Virus record (IMG/VR): IMGVR_UViG_3300035698_006717
Span: 41,410 to 105,409 of that record
Origin: a virus
DNA length: 64,000 nucleotides
Direction: 5' to 3' (one strand)
Part shown: piece after piece, positions 15,775 to 23,517 of the stretch
Layout of the letters: each line of letters starts with the position of its first letter
How positions within the stretch are numbered: position 1 is the stretch's first letter
Notes under the pieces: generated by a model
Database searches by the model: none
What the model was told of the DNA's origin: nothing
Seen by the model: the letters and a program-made list of their open reading frames with translations, nothing else
Made by a program: the position numbers and the translations under genes

Positions 15775-16812
15775 ATGAGAAAGGTAGATACGAAAGGGAG
15801 CGGTGAAAGATTGTGGAGTAAATTTGGGTTTGAATTTACTTTTGTACACAAGGCTCCATACTTTAATTGTAATGAAATTTCTTGTTCTAAATGCCCAGAG
15901 CGGCACAACGATGAGATATGCGGTAGTGTTCCTACTTCTACTTGCTATTATGATCAAATAGCTCCTTTCAGAAGAAAACTTCACATAGATAAATTCTTTC
16001 ACAGTACTAAAGTAAGTAATGATCAGTCTATTGAATTGAATACTCCACCTTTCAATTCCATAGATGATATCCATGAGTATTATTGCAAATTATCAAGTTT
16101 TATACAGCGTATGCCTTTTGTAGCTAAGTCAGATACTAGGTATGGAGGTGGCGGTCATATCCATGTAGAAATACCCAAGAGGATGATACATGATGAACTG
16201 TACAAGTTTAAGTTCTTTGTCAACTTGTTTTCTGATGTGAGTAATAGACCATATTTGAATTGGATGTTTAATGAATATGGTGATAACATATCTGCTGAGC
16301 CGTATTTGCTTAATGATGATTTGTGTGATAGTTGGAGTGATGATGTTGGTATGCATCTGATGAAATGTAAAGGTTTTGACTTTTGGAAGCCTGTTGGCGG
16401 TTATTGTATTACCAATAGCTGTGATTTTGGAAGACTAGAAGATTGTGATTGGGGAACAAAAGGAACCGCTATCAGCTATTCACCTGCACAGTATGAAAAA
16501 CCAGATACAATTGAGTTTAGGATATTTGACGCACAAGCTACTTGGGAAGAGCTACTGAGTCATGTATTATTTGTGAACAGATATCTACAGTATATAGATC
16601 AAATAACCAGAAAAAATGTCAGGATACCAGTTACAGTTAGGACTAGAAAACAAGTACTTGGGAAATCAGTAGCCAATAAGTGTGTTGGTGAATTCTATAA
16701 GTTCATCTCAGTTCTTGGGCTGCCAAGTTCCCTATACAGATACTGTGAGCAGAACTACTTGGATAGAAAAGCTATTGGGTGCTTGTTACCAGAATGGGTA
16801 GATGAATTATAA
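15775..16812 (+). CDS. Putative amidoligase (COOH-NH2 ligase superfamily)
   Basis: 345 residues. Amidoligase_2-type signatures are in order: FGFEFTF (17-23), IELNTPPF (86-93, the family's E-beta-P motif), GGGGHIHVEIP (124-134) and IEFRIFD (246-252). This superfamily, related to glutamine synthetase, joins amino groups to carboxylates using ATP and is thought to modify peptides or cell-wall components. A CxxC-rich insertion (CSKCPERHNDEICG) is unusual. Codon use is as in neighbours. Family call is moderately strong, substrate unknown. Confidence 0.65.
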   Translation: MRKVDTKGSGERLWSKFGFEFTFVHKAPYFNCNEISCSKCPERHNDEICGSVPTSTCYYDQIAPFRRKLHIDKFFHSTKVSNDQSIELNTPPFNSIDDIHEYYCKLSSFIQRMPFVAKSDTRYGGGGHIHVEIPKRMIHDELYKFKFFVNLFSDVSNRPYLNWMFNEYGDNISAEPYLLNDDLCDSWSDDVGMHLMKCKGFDFWKPVGGYCITNSCDFGRLEDCDWGTKGTAISYSPAQYEKPDTIEFRIFDAQATWEELLSHVLFVNRYLQYIDQITRKNVRIPVTVRTRKQVLGKSVANKCVGEFYKFISVLGLPSSLYRYCEQNYLDRKAIGCLLPEWVDEL

Positions 16813-16813
16813 T

Positions 16814-16862
16814 AAAATCATAACTCTTCAGCTAATTCAGATATATACTACTTCTATACCCT
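16814..16862 (+). promoter_or_regulatory. Phage promoter-like motif, copy 4
   Basis: AAAATCATAACTCTTCAG, eight bases, then GATATATACTACTTCTATAC and CC. Located directly after the amidoligase stop and before 16881. Confidence 0.78.
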
Positions 16863-16880
16863 TAAAGAGAGGAGCCTACT

Positions 16881-17270
16881 ATGGCTTGGAATCCTAGTAA
16901 GAAGAAGTGGGAAAGAGATCCAGAACTTCCTGCCCGTAATACCCTTAAGTGGATAGGGCTTACGAGTGAAGAGAAATATGACGTTAATCTTCAGTTGGGT
17001 CATAGCTGGGGATTCCAGAACGTAATACGTGACGTAGAGAACGCCCCGAATGTTGCTATTGAGAAATACTGTGGAGCCTTTCGTATGGGATTTGGGAAGA
17101 AGATAACTATTGATCCTGTTATCCGTAACGCTCTAAGAAAAGAGTTGATGAAGCGTTGCCGTGAAGGAATCTATATCTTTGCCTCTCGTAATGAGAAAAG
17201 AAAGCTGAGACCTGTAGCTCGTATGCATGATGGAGCACCGACTGGTAAACTCGTTAAAGAATCTGCCTGA
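16881..17270 (+). CDS. Hypothetical basic protein
   Basis: 129 residues, basic, with WxPSKKKW at the N-terminus. GAGAGGAGC precedes the ATG. Arg codons CGT are frequent, unlike many neighbours (AGA), which hints at strong expression. It is followed by a G/C-rich terminator hairpin. Function unknown. Confidence 0.65.
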   Translation: MAWNPSKKKWERDPELPARNTLKWIGLTSEEKYDVNLQLGHSWGFQNVIRDVENAPNVAIEKYCGAFRMGFGKKITIDPVIRNALRKELMKRCREGIYIFASRNEKRKLRPVARMHDGAPTGKLVKESA

Positions 17271-17278
17271 TGGCAACA

Positions 17279-17317
17279 GGGGGGATTGGGTGCTTATTGA
17301 AGCATCGGAATCCCCCC
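17279..17317 (+). terminator. G-run terminator-like hairpin
   Basis: GGGGGGATT pairs perfectly with AATCCCCCC (nine pairs), and an inner TGCTT/AAGCA pairs as well. The tail is GTATTATTT. It sits nine bases after the stop of the preceding gene. Similar G-run hairpins stand at 20402 and 24386. Confidence 0.75.
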
Positions 17318-17338
17318 GTATTATTTGAAGGAGGGTTA

Positions 17339-17476
17339 ATGCTATTCTGGTATTTTTGCGCGGCTCGCAACTCTGAACCTTGTTATACTGAATTAGATTC
17401 AGATGATGATCTAGATTTCAATTACAGAACTGGTGGTGATGGATTCTTTACTGTTGATATTTATGTGGGATATTGA
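17339..17476 (+). CDS. Small acidic hypothetical protein
   Basis: 45 residues from ATG 17339, which follows AAGGAGGG. A longer frame reaching back to 17270 would run through the terminator hairpin and is rejected. Acidic middle (DSDDDLDF). Unknown function. Confidence 0.55.
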   Translation: MLFWYFCAARNSEPCYTELDSDDDLDFNYRTGGDGFFTVDIYVGY

Positions 17477-17488
17477 AAGGATAGTGCT

Positions 17489-17734
17489 GTGAAGATTCAA
17501 GATCTAGAGAACGGAATGGTATCCATGACTAGGGTTAGCCCTATTGATGGGAAAGAGAATACCATGATTATTGTATTGGATATGATCAGCTTTATGGCCT
17601 CGCATGCTATATGGGTAGGAGGTACGGATGTGCAAGGTGCTTTCCCTACCCTATCTGCAGATGAGCGTGAATTCATACGTATTGGCATCACACCTGATCA
17701 GTCTAAGGAGATGTATGAAGATGAAGAAGTTTAA
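17489..17734 (+). CDS. Small hypothetical protein
   Basis: 81 residues, GTG start with AAAGGA nine bases upstream. Acidic, alpha/beta, C-terminus MYEDEEV. The 3' end overlaps the next gene. Not recognised. Confidence 0.6.
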   Translation: MKIQDLENGMVSMTRVSPIDGKENTMIIVLDMISFMASHAIWVGGTDVQGAFPTLSADEREFIRIGITPDQSKEMYEDEEV

Positions 17735-17936
17735 AGTTAATGGAGAATGCTTTTGCGAGGGAGGGACTTATGAGGCTCGTTCTCCTATGGAGGCTATGTA
17801 CAAGCATCTCAAAGATGAGAAGAATATAAGTTTGGAGTGTTTCATGGAACCTATATTTAGTGGTAATGTAAAATTAACCACTATAATAGATGGAATAACT
17901 GTTTGCGGCGGTTATGAGATAAGGGAGATGAAGTAA
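17715..17936 (+). CDS. Small hypothetical protein
   Basis: 73 residues. Starts at ATG 17715 or 17721, both downstream of TAAGGAG. Short basic N-terminus, then a compact domain with three Cys (GECFCEGG...CGGYE). The stop overlaps the next start (TAATG). Confidence 0.58.
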   Translation: MKMKKFKVNGECFCEGGTYEARSPMEAMYKHLKDEKNISLECFMEPIFSGNVKLTTIIDGITVCGGYEIREMK

Positions 17937-18205
17937 TGAAAATAGTATCTCCCAAAACAAAAGTAGAATACATAGTAAGATGGCAGAAATTCGGATGGGT
18001 AGGATCTGCTATCAATGTGTATGTTAAGAAGAAGCTATTTAGTAAGATACCTTACAAGAAGCGTGTATGGCAGATATTTGGAGAAACTTTCTATGATATG
18101 GAAAGGATGTTCCCTGACAAGCTAACAGAACTATTCCATAAAGCCATGAATGAATATGAAGAGTATGTAGAGGCTTGGAATAATTCATTAAACAAAGGAG
18201 ATTGA
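17936..18205 (+). CDS. Small basic hypothetical protein
   Basis: 89 residues. Basic and aromatic N-terminal half (KKKLFSKIPYKKRVW), helical C-terminal half. Directly abuts the next ATG. Function unknown. Confidence 0.6.
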   Translation: MKIVSPKTKVEYIVRWQKFGWVGSAINVYVKKKLFSKIPYKKRVWQIFGETFYDMERMFPDKLTELFHKAMNEYEEYVEAWNNSLNKGD

Positions 18206-18457
18206 ATGCTGACACCAAAAGACTATCTGACCGCTCTTGATGTTCAAGATGCTTGTAATCTTTCAGGCGTTGTCCTCTCATTTATGGGAGCTTTGGACAA
18301 GATTAGAGAGGAAGTGAAGGATACAGATAAGATCAATAAGCATCCTATATGCGTTCTATATTCTGACAAGATTGCTCACCTAACAGGAACTCAATCTTAT
18401 GCTGTTACTGCTGTAAGTGAAGCATATCAGGCCTGTCACGATAGGAGTCCTGAATGA
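18206..18457 (+). CDS. Small conserved-type phage protein
   Basis: 83 residues. TALDVQDACNLSGVVLSF...HPICVLYSDKIAHLTG resembles a family of small phage proteins with an Asp-Ala-Cys-Asn-x-Ser-Gly motif and no known role. ATG follows AAAGGAG. Confidence 0.6.
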   Translation: MLTPKDYLTALDVQDACNLSGVVLSFMGALDKIREEVKDTDKINKHPICVLYSDKIAHLTGTQSYAVTAVSEAYQACHDRSPE

Positions 18458-18729
18458 AAGGATACAAAGTATTTGACTATGTACTACCTGTTTGGTCAAT
18501 CTGTCCTCTAGTAAATGCTGATACATCTTCAACTACTGATGAGGATGATAAGAAGCTTGATAAGTTTCAGGAATGCCTTAATGTCAATATGGAAACTCTG
18601 GAGGCCAAATCTTGGACAATAGATTGGCCAGATTCTGTTGATTCTGCCAAGTACTTTTCTACATATAATGAAGTTGATGGCTATCTTGGAGCAGACGTTG
18701 TTGGTGTAAAGATCTACTTTTTCTATTAA
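18454..18729 (+). CDS. Small conserved-type phage protein
   Basis: 91 residues, ATGA overlap with the previous gene. FDYVLPVWSICPLVNAD...TDEDDKKLDKF resembles a recurring phage family with a YW-x-LINGD pattern followed by an acidic segment. Function unknown. Promoter copy 5 begins at its stop. Confidence 0.6.
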   Translation: MKGYKVFDYVLPVWSICPLVNADTSSTTDEDDKKLDKFQECLNVNMETLEAKSWTIDWPDSVDSAKYFSTYNEVDGYLGADVVGVKIYFFY

Positions 18730-18776
18730 AGTCATAACTCGTCAGCTCATTCAAAGGTATATTCTCTTTATACCCG
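18728..18776 (+). promoter_or_regulatory. Phage promoter-like motif, copy 5
   Basis: AAAGTCATAACTCGTCAG, ten bases, then GGTATATTCTCTTTATACCC and GAACCG. Upstream of 18795. Confidence 0.8.
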
Positions 18777-18794
18777 AACCGATAGGAGTCTGAT

Positions 18795-18983
18795 ATGACT
18801 GATGGAGAGAAGAAGATTGTTGAGGATTTCGTTCACCATGATATTAGAGATGAGCCTCATGTAATGACAACTATCGGAGATGTGTTTGATGATGTTAATG
18901 TATTTATGAAGAATATTACTGATATTCATAGAGAAGAGAATCGGTTGCTGAAACTTTTGAGAAGCGGAGGGATAGGTGCTTGA
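18795..18983 (+). CDS. Small helical protein
   Basis: 62 residues, acidic to neutral and almost entirely helical. First gene after promoter copy 5. Its stop overlaps the GTG of the next gene. Unknown. Confidence 0.58.
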   Translation: MTDGEKKIVEDFVHHDIRDEPHVMTTIGDVFDDVNVFMKNITDIHREENRLLKLLRSGGIGA

Positions 18984-19149
18984 ATTTTCTGATGGAATGA
19001 GTATTGATACTTCTGGTGATCTGAGAGTAATCTATAAGTCTGATGGATACTATGTTGTAGGTAATGGAATGATGTGCCCTGTGGATAGTCCTGAAGAAGG
19101 CAAAAGTCTGATGGAAGGGATGTCAAAAGATGGGTCAGCCACTAGGTAA
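18976..19149 (+). CDS. Small hypothetical protein
   Basis: 57 residues from GTG 18976, four bases after GGAGGGA. Beta-rich (DLRVIYKSDGYYVVGNGMM). It overlaps the neighbours at both ends, as usual in this operon. Unknown. Confidence 0.52.
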   Translation: MLEFSDGMSIDTSGDLRVIYKSDGYYVVGNGMMCPVDSPEEGKSLMEGMSKDGSATR

Positions 19150-19384
19150 TGGAGGGTTTATACTTGATAAGCCTCCTGAGATTAACGCCTTCCGTTTGTT
19201 GGCGTTGAAGGGAAGACTAAAGCTTGAAGTGAATACTGGCCTGAAGTTTAGTTCTCGTGGCCCAGCAACTGGTAATATGGTAAGGAAGGAAATTGGTTCA
19301 ACTACTCGTAGTAAGGCAAAGCTGTTGGCTGAATTTGAGACATACTTGAGACAACTAGGTGTATTGAATGATGGGAAGGAGTAA
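19130..19384 (+). CDS. Small basic hypothetical protein
   Basis: 84 residues, with a Gly-rich start and basic middle (GRLKLEVNTGLKFSSRG). ATG follows GGAAGGG. Not recognised. Confidence 0.58.
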   Translation: MGQPLGNGGFILDKPPEINAFRLLALKGRLKLEVNTGLKFSSRGPATGNMVRKEIGSTTRSKAKLLAEFETYLRQLGVLNDGKE

Positions 19385-19387
19385 CCT

Positions 19388-19657
19388 ATGAAGTTTATGC
19401 TCATACTGATATCTGTTCTATTATTTACCATTAATTCATATTCCGCTGAAATTGAAACATTTGTAACCTTGAGTAATAATCCTGATGCTGGTTGCGTGTT
19501 GATTACCTATTTGGATTATAGGCTATCTGAGGATGAGCCAAATACATATTCTTTGGTAAAGCTGTATGCTGAAGGGTGGAGGTTGGTTCAAGTAATCAGC
19601 ATACCATCTTATAGAAGCAACTTATATGTTTACTACATGGAAAGGATCGGAAAGTGA
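19388..19657 (+). CDS. Small exported protein with signal peptide
   Basis: 89 residues. The N-terminus MKFMLILISVLLFTINSYSA is a typical signal peptide with likely cleavage after the final Ala. The mature part (about 69 residues) has two Cys-poor beta segments and resembles DUF4177-type small domains only loosely. Export to the periplasm suggests a role in superinfection exclusion or envelope change; that is inference. Confidence 0.65.
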   Translation: MKFMLILISVLLFTINSYSAEIETFVTLSNNPDAGCVLITYLDYRLSEDEPNTYSLVKLYAEGWRLVQVISIPSYRSNLYVYYMERIGK

Positions 19658-19917
19658 TTTATTATGCAATCCGTACAAAGTACTCTTCAGGAGTCAAAGG
19701 CTCCAGATGTATGGCTAGAGAGGCTGATGGTAGATCAGTATATATACCTTGGGGGTATGAAGTTAATTGTGACAAGAATCATCAGAATGCTGTGAGGAAA
19801 CTTTGTGAGAAGTTAGGATTGTATGGTAAGCTTGCGTCAGGGTCTTTTAAGGGAGAGTTTGTTCACGTCTTTGTAGAAAGATATTACCAATCTAAGTGTA
19901 TTGAATTTGTTAACTAA
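19654..19917 (+). CDS. Small hypothetical protein
   Basis: 87 residues from GTG 19654, overlapping the previous stop (GTGA). Basic, with KNHQNAVRKLCEKLG. Promoter copy 6 follows immediately. Unknown. Confidence 0.6.
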   Translation: MIYYAIRTKYSSGVKGSRCMAREADGRSVYIPWGYEVNCDKNHQNAVRKLCEKLGLYGKLASGSFKGEFVHVFVERYYQSKCIEFVN

Positions 19918-19919
19918 AG

Positions 19920-19968
19920 AAAGTCATTACTCGTCAGGTGTTTCAGGTATATCTTACCCTTATACCCG
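19920..19968 (+). promoter_or_regulatory. Phage promoter-like motif, copy 6
   Basis: AAAGTCATTACTCGTCAG, eight bases, then GGTATATCTTACCCTTATAC and CCGAACCG. The clearest copy. Upstream of 19987. Confidence 0.82.
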
Positions 19969-19986
19969 AACCGAGGAGAGCTGATT

Positions 19987-20313
19987 ATGGAACTGCCGAA
20001 GAATGTTTGCGCATCGCTGGCTGATAAGAAGCTAATAGTTGATGAGACTAAGAAACTTCTTGCTTATGCGCATGTTGCTGATGATAACCTTACTTGGCGC
20101 TTCCTAGCGGAGATGTTGGAGAATTCCTGCCGAGCTAATGCTGTTATTCAACTAGATTATTCCGAAGATGGTAGAGAAGGAAATAAGACTTGGTATATTA
20201 TAGAAGGGATGGGGATGGGTGAGAAGTTCCTCTATATTGACTGTTCTAAGGCTGATACTCCTAATTGGGAATATTCTTGGAGTGCTATCTATGATTTGAG
20301 AGATGAGAACTGA
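19987..20313 (+). CDS. Hypothetical protein
   Basis: 108 residues. Helical first half, beta-rich second half (WYIIEGMGMGEKFLYIDCS). GAGGAG ribosome site. First gene after promoter copy 6. Not recognised. Confidence 0.63.
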   Translation: MELPKNVCASLADKKLIVDETKKLLAYAHVADDNLTWRFLAEMLENSCRANAVIQLDYSEDGREGNKTWYIIEGMGMGEKFLYIDCSKADTPNWEYSWSAIYDLRDEN

Positions 20314-20380
20314 TTATGATCTCAAATTGGAAGTGGAATTTAGTAATGAGATGTATGGGTACGTGGATGGATTGGTATAG
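20303..20380 (+). CDS. Possible very small ORF before the terminator
   Basis: 25 codons starting inside the end of the previous gene and ending 21 bases before a terminator hairpin. The peptide (DYDLKLEVEFSNEMYGYVDG) looks protein-like. A competing 60-codon frame at 20316 runs through the terminator and is less likely. Confidence 0.35.
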   Translation: MRTDYDLKLEVEFSNEMYGYVDGLV

Positions 20381-20401
20381 AATAGGGTATGGTGAATGGT
20401 T

Positions 20402-20434
20402 GGGGGGAGAGCTGGTTACTCTTCCCCCGTTTTT
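20402..20434 (+). terminator. Intrinsic terminator
   Basis: A G-run arm GGGGGAGAG pairs with CTCTTCCCCC (one G-U pair) around a short loop and is followed by GTTTTT. It closes the unit begun at promoter copy 6. Confidence 0.82.
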
Positions 20435-20454
20435 ACATGAAAGTATTTATCATG

Positions 20455-20607
20455 GATGTTATGACTGCTCCCTTGGAAGAACTACAAGCGTATGTTGACT
20501 TCTTACATGAGGAGTGGGTAGATGATCTATTCTATTCAATATATGATGTAGTTGCTGAAGAACGCAACCGTGTTGAATCTATCATAGAGTTGAGATCTAA
20601 CCCCTGA
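20455..20607 (+). CDS. Small acidic helical protein
   Basis: 50 residues from ATG 20455. The spacing from TGAAAG copies the pattern before the next gene. The frame is open further upstream, but that extension crosses the terminator. Unknown function. Confidence 0.5.
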   Translation, partial: DVMTAPLEELQAYVDFLHEEWVDDLFYSIYDVVAEERNRVESIIELRSNP

Positions 20608-20618
20608 AAGGATTTATC

Positions 20619-20789
20619 ATGGAATTCAGAGGATTAACCAAACAGATGATCATCCCTATCGCTAGGCGGGAGGCTAATTTGTGTAACGCTTGGTGGATAC
20701 TAAGAAACGCTCAGAAAGCTAATAATCCTGAAATTACTGCTCAAATGAAAGCTATGGCTAAAGACTTCATAGCTAGAAAGGACACGTGA
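20619..20789 (+). CDS. Small hypothetical protein
   Basis: 56 residues with CTGAAAGGATTTATC before the ATG. Helical, basic, Ala-rich. The stop is followed at once by the next ATG (TGAATG). Confidence 0.55.
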   Translation: MEFRGLTKQMIIPIARREANLCNAWWILRNAQKANNPEITAQMKAMAKDFIARKDT

Positions 20790-20957
20790 ATGGCTCTGTC
20801 AAAGATGGATAAGAAGGTACTTGCTGATATGTATAATTCTCTAAGAGCAACTATAATGGCTTGCGCTTCAGAAAGTATTGCTTGTGTCAGGTAAGCTGAT
20901 GCTTGTGATAGTGTTGTACATGATAACATTAAGATATGGATGGACAAAGATGACTAA
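20790..20957 (+). pseudogene. Small gene interrupted by an in-frame TAA
   Basis: The frame starts at ATG 20790, reads 34 codons and meets TAA at 20892-20894. The same frame then continues 20 protein-like codons (SVVHDNIKIWMDKDD) to TAA 20955-20957, which overlaps the next gene's ATG exactly as functional junctions do here. A single base change (for example CAA or AAA to TAA) would explain it. It may be a nonsense mutation, a sequencing error or readthrough; the shortened product may still be made. Confidence 0.5.
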
Positions 20958-21237
20958 AATTCAGATAGTCCCAAGAATAGGTGATATTGTTATAGTCAAT
21001 TACAAATATATGGTAGCTGATCAAGAGTCTAGTCAGTTTGTTGATTATATATTCAAGCACGTTGCTTTTGCTGGCGCTATTTCTTCATGGAGGTACTGCT
21101 CTACTAAGCCAAGCCTAAGTAGTGTTGTTGTTACATTTGGTACTGTTCAATTTAATTTCTCCGTCATCGAGCTTATTTGGACAGGACTCAATATAGGATC
21201 TGAAAATCCTCATTATGTTGAAGTAAACTACCTATAA
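20950..21237 (+). CDS. Hypothetical protein
   Basis: 95 residues from ATG 20950. A longer frame back to a TTG at 20878 would add a hydrophobic segment, but that is the shadow of the broken gene upstream. Beta-rich (IGDIVIVNYKYMVAD), unrecognised. Confidence 0.58.
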   Translation: MTKIQIVPRIGDIVIVNYKYMVADQESSQFVDYIFKHVAFAGAISSWRYCSTKPSLSSVVVTFGTVQFNFSVIELIWTGLNIGSENPHYVEVNYL

Positions 21238-21254
21238 TCTTCAAACTCCTAGGA

Positions 21255-21312
21255 AGCCCGTAGAGCTTAGACAAGATCTAACCCTATCCTAGTACGCCTA
21301 AACCCCTTTCAA
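21255..21312. repeat. Degenerate intergenic repeat, copy B
   Basis: AGCCCGTAGAGCTTAGACAA, then CCTATCCTAGTACGCC and TTTCAAG, in the same order as copy A at 15681-15740. The 21238-21376 gap otherwise holds only C- and TA-rich sequence (CCGCCTAGGAGC) and leads into promoter copy 7. Confidence 0.55.
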
Positions 21313-21376
21313 GACCGTAGCGAGCCGCCTAGGAGCTTGTAATAGGCTTGTAGGTATAGAACCGAACCCGTAAAAG

Positions 21377-21428
21377 AAAGACATTACTATTCAGTCAGTT
21401 CAGATATACCTTATACCTATACCCGAAC
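21377..21428 (+). promoter_or_regulatory. Phage promoter-like motif, copy 7
   Basis: AAAGACATTACTATTCAG, eight bases, then GATATACCTTATACCTATAC and CCGAACCG. Upstream of 21445. Confidence 0.78.
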
Positions 21429-21444
21429 CGATAGGAGATGAAAG

Positions 21445-21627
21445 ATGGCTAGGATTTTTTGGGACGCCATAGTAGGTGAAGTATTCTTACCCTTGTGGTA
21501 TCGGATATTTTGTAGAACAGTTTGTAAGATTTTTAGTCACAAACCTATGCGTAGCTTCCCTCCTGATTCAAATAGTAGTAATTGTATTGATACCTATTGT
21601 GAACGATGTGGCAAGTATTTGAACTAA
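21445..21627 (+). CDS. Small Cys-rich protein
   Basis: 60 residues. Basic aromatic N-terminal half, possibly membrane-associated (FLPLWYRIFCRTVCKIF), then CIDTYCERCG, a zinc-ribbon half. Unknown function. Confidence 0.58.
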   Translation: MARIFWDAIVGEVFLPLWYRIFCRTVCKIFSHKPMRSFPPDSNSSNCIDTYCERCGKYLN

Positions 21628-21645
21628 CCCCTAGGAGAAGATGAA

Positions 21646-21936
21646 ATGAATAAGCAGGAAGTGAAAGATAAGCTGTTGTACTTTGTTCGTCAGTACGGAA
21701 GACGTATTTCCTTGCCAGGTATATATAGTGATGCCTCTGGTATAGGTTCTTTGAGGACTGAAGGTTGTTCTTGTTGTGCTACTTCCTTTAGGTATTCAAA
21801 ACACGATTGTGATGAAAATGACGCTGCAGATGAAATAATTCAATCCTTTACCATGGATGAACAAATAGAAATTGTTAAGGAGAGCTTGAAAGCAACTATC
21901 AAAGAGTACGGCCTTACCCCTTCTGACTTGGAGTAA
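21646..21936 (+). CDS. Small hypothetical protein
   Basis: 96 residues with a central GCSCC motif and acidic helices on both sides. AGGAG precedes the ATG. Not recognised. Confidence 0.6.
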   Translation: MNKQEVKDKLLYFVRQYGRRISLPGIYSDASGIGSLRTEGCSCCATSFRYSKHDCDENDAADEIIQSFTMDEQIEIVKESLKATIKEYGLTPSDLE

Positions 21937-21965
21937 TACCCTAATAACCCTTGAAAGGTGTTAAA

Positions 21966-22138
21966 ATGATTAGATACACTATAAAGCAAGTAGTTATGTA
22001 GCTGTAACAAACCTTATTTATGAACAGCTACGGTGTACACCAGCTGATCTAACAAAAATTCAAAAGAAATTGCTTATAGCTTGTAATAACATGCTAGAAC
22101 TACTCAGAACAATAAAAAAGGAGGTAGAATCAAAATGA
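21966..22138 (+). pseudogene. Small gene with a frameshift near 21977-21980
   Basis: ATG 21966 (after GAAAGGTG) opens only ten codons, but a protein-like frame begins at 21980 and runs 52 codons to a TGA overlapping the next gene's ATG (IYEQLRCTPADLTKIQKKLL). Joining the two by a one-base shift gives a continuous protein of about 57 residues. This could be a mutation, an assembly error or programmed slippage; no obvious slippery sequence is present. Confidence 0.5.
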
Positions 22139-23127
22139 GCAAAAATGATAATGAAGAGTGGACAACAGAAAAAGCTCTCAAGGCTTTTGCTAGCCATAGG
22201 TTTAGAGGCATTAATGTAAAAACAAAAGAAAGTATGAGGAGCATTTTGGATAAACTCAATCTAACAAAAGATCAATTGAAGAAACTCAACCTACTAGAAA
22301 AATCAATTCTCAAATGGGAGCAAAATCAACTTATAGCTTCAGAGATGTCAACATTCACAGATCCAGAGAACTACCCACTCCTAAAGGGACAATTCATTAT
22401 AGAAGCAGATACTTGCCCTCTATGCGTAGAATACAATATTGGCTTAACAAATAATAAGATATGCTTAGAGTGCCCTATCTATCAGATGAACAGTAACCAT
22501 AGAGTGTGTAGAGGTACACCTTATATGACGGTAAGCAGATTCATGCTATCTCCAATTCCCAATTGGGAAGGTGTACATTCCGCTTCAAAAGCAGAGGTAG
22601 TCTTTCTTAATCGAGTTAAGAAAGAACTCATACTATCCTATGAATCACCTCCCCACGTAAGGAATAGCAAGAATACCCCTATTACGTTATATAACAGTAA
22701 TTGCGTACCAGTGTTGTCCTTAGATTGTGATGAAGAGAATGAATCTATGGTAGAAGTAAGAGATGTTAAGGATGGTATGATAATAGGTGAGTTAGAGGTT
22801 GATATGTGTTCTACTGAATACTTAGATTGCATAGACAATATACTACCCTCAGACTCAGAGTTTGCACAGATTAAGGATTGGGACAAAGCAATTGAGAAGG
22901 AAAAGAAGCAATTATTGACTTTCTCTCTAATAGCCCCAAACCTTTGGACTGACACCGATACTGAAAGGTTCTCTATCTATGCTTTTGAGAAGACTAATGG
23001 TAAGACAGGAGTCAAGTATATGGCTTATAATATATTTGATAATGAAGAGCAGAAGGTGATAGGTAAGGACTCTAAGTTGTATACATTTACTGCTGCTGCT
23101 GAGTATGTTAATAACAAGAAGTGGTAG
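22135..23127 (+). CDS. Hypothetical protein of 330 residues with Cys motifs
   Basis: A helical N-terminal third (with TTEKALKAF and a possible DNA-binding helix pair) is followed by a Cys-rich segment CPLC...CLECPIY...C (about residues 94-125), then acidic and beta-rich parts. AAAGGAGG lies eight bases upstream of the ATG. It is the largest gene of the 17-25 kb section and the last before the repeat-rich non-coding region. No family recognised. Confidence 0.68.
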   Translation: MSKNDNEEWTTEKALKAFASHRFRGINVKTKESMRSILDKLNLTKDQLKKLNLLEKSILKWEQNQLIASEMSTFTDPENYPLLKGQFIIEADTCPLCVEYNIGLTNNKICLECPIYQMNSNHRVCRGTPYMTVSRFMLSPIPNWEGVHSASKAEVVFLNRVKKELILSYESPPHVRNSKNTPITLYNSNCVPVLSLDCDEENESMVEVRDVKDGMIIGELEVDMCSTEYLDCIDNILPSDSEFAQIKDWDKAIEKEKKQLLTFSLIAPNLWTDTDTERFSIYAFEKTNGKTGVKYMAYNIFDNEEQKVIGKDSKLYTFTAAAEYVNNKKW

Positions 23128-23229
23128 ATGTACTACTATCTTGCTACTATGTGGTATACTAGGGAGTAGTGAACATCACTTAGGCATTTTGACTACTGTG
23201 TGGTATGATACTATTATACTATTATGTGA

Positions 23230-23517
23230 TTTATGATTGATTTAATACATGCTTATGCCACATCATGATCAGTCATGATCAAAGCATGCTTTCCACCGCA
23301 TATTCACGCCATTCATGATATCTACCTGATATATTCAGACTAATCAAAATTTCAGCTTCATGATATCTACAGTGTTATTTGCAAATAATCATTAAAATCA
23401 CATCATTGAGAAAATTCATTGGTTAGTCATAGTCATTGAATAGCAAAAATCATTGAAGATGTACATTCAGTGATTAGCAAAAGTCAATGACCTTGCCAAC
23501 TCAAGGATTATCTTTCT
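23230..23517. repeat. Non-coding repeat zone I (TCATTGA/TCAATGA and TCATGATATC)
   Basis: The gap 23128-23598 has no supported gene. It holds overlapping TGATCA palindromes near 23265, TTCATGATATCTAC at 23312 and 23357, and several TCATTGA or TCAATGA words between 23404 and 23493. An 18-base word beginning AGCAAAAGTCAATG (23476-23493) recurs exactly at 24413-24430. It looks like a protein-binding array. Confidence 0.65.

Noticed and set aside
20316-20498. 60-codon frame across 20402-20434
   Set aside because: It would run straight through a G-run hairpin with a T tail, which is a convincing terminator.
20878-20949. Hydrophobic N-terminal extension of the gene at 20950
   Set aside because: It is the shadow of the interrupted gene in the other frame, and the start would be a TTG without a ribosome site.
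21240-21440. tRNA gene in the C-rich gap
   Set aside because: No cloverleaf with TTCGA and matching acceptor arms could be drawn here or in the other gaps.
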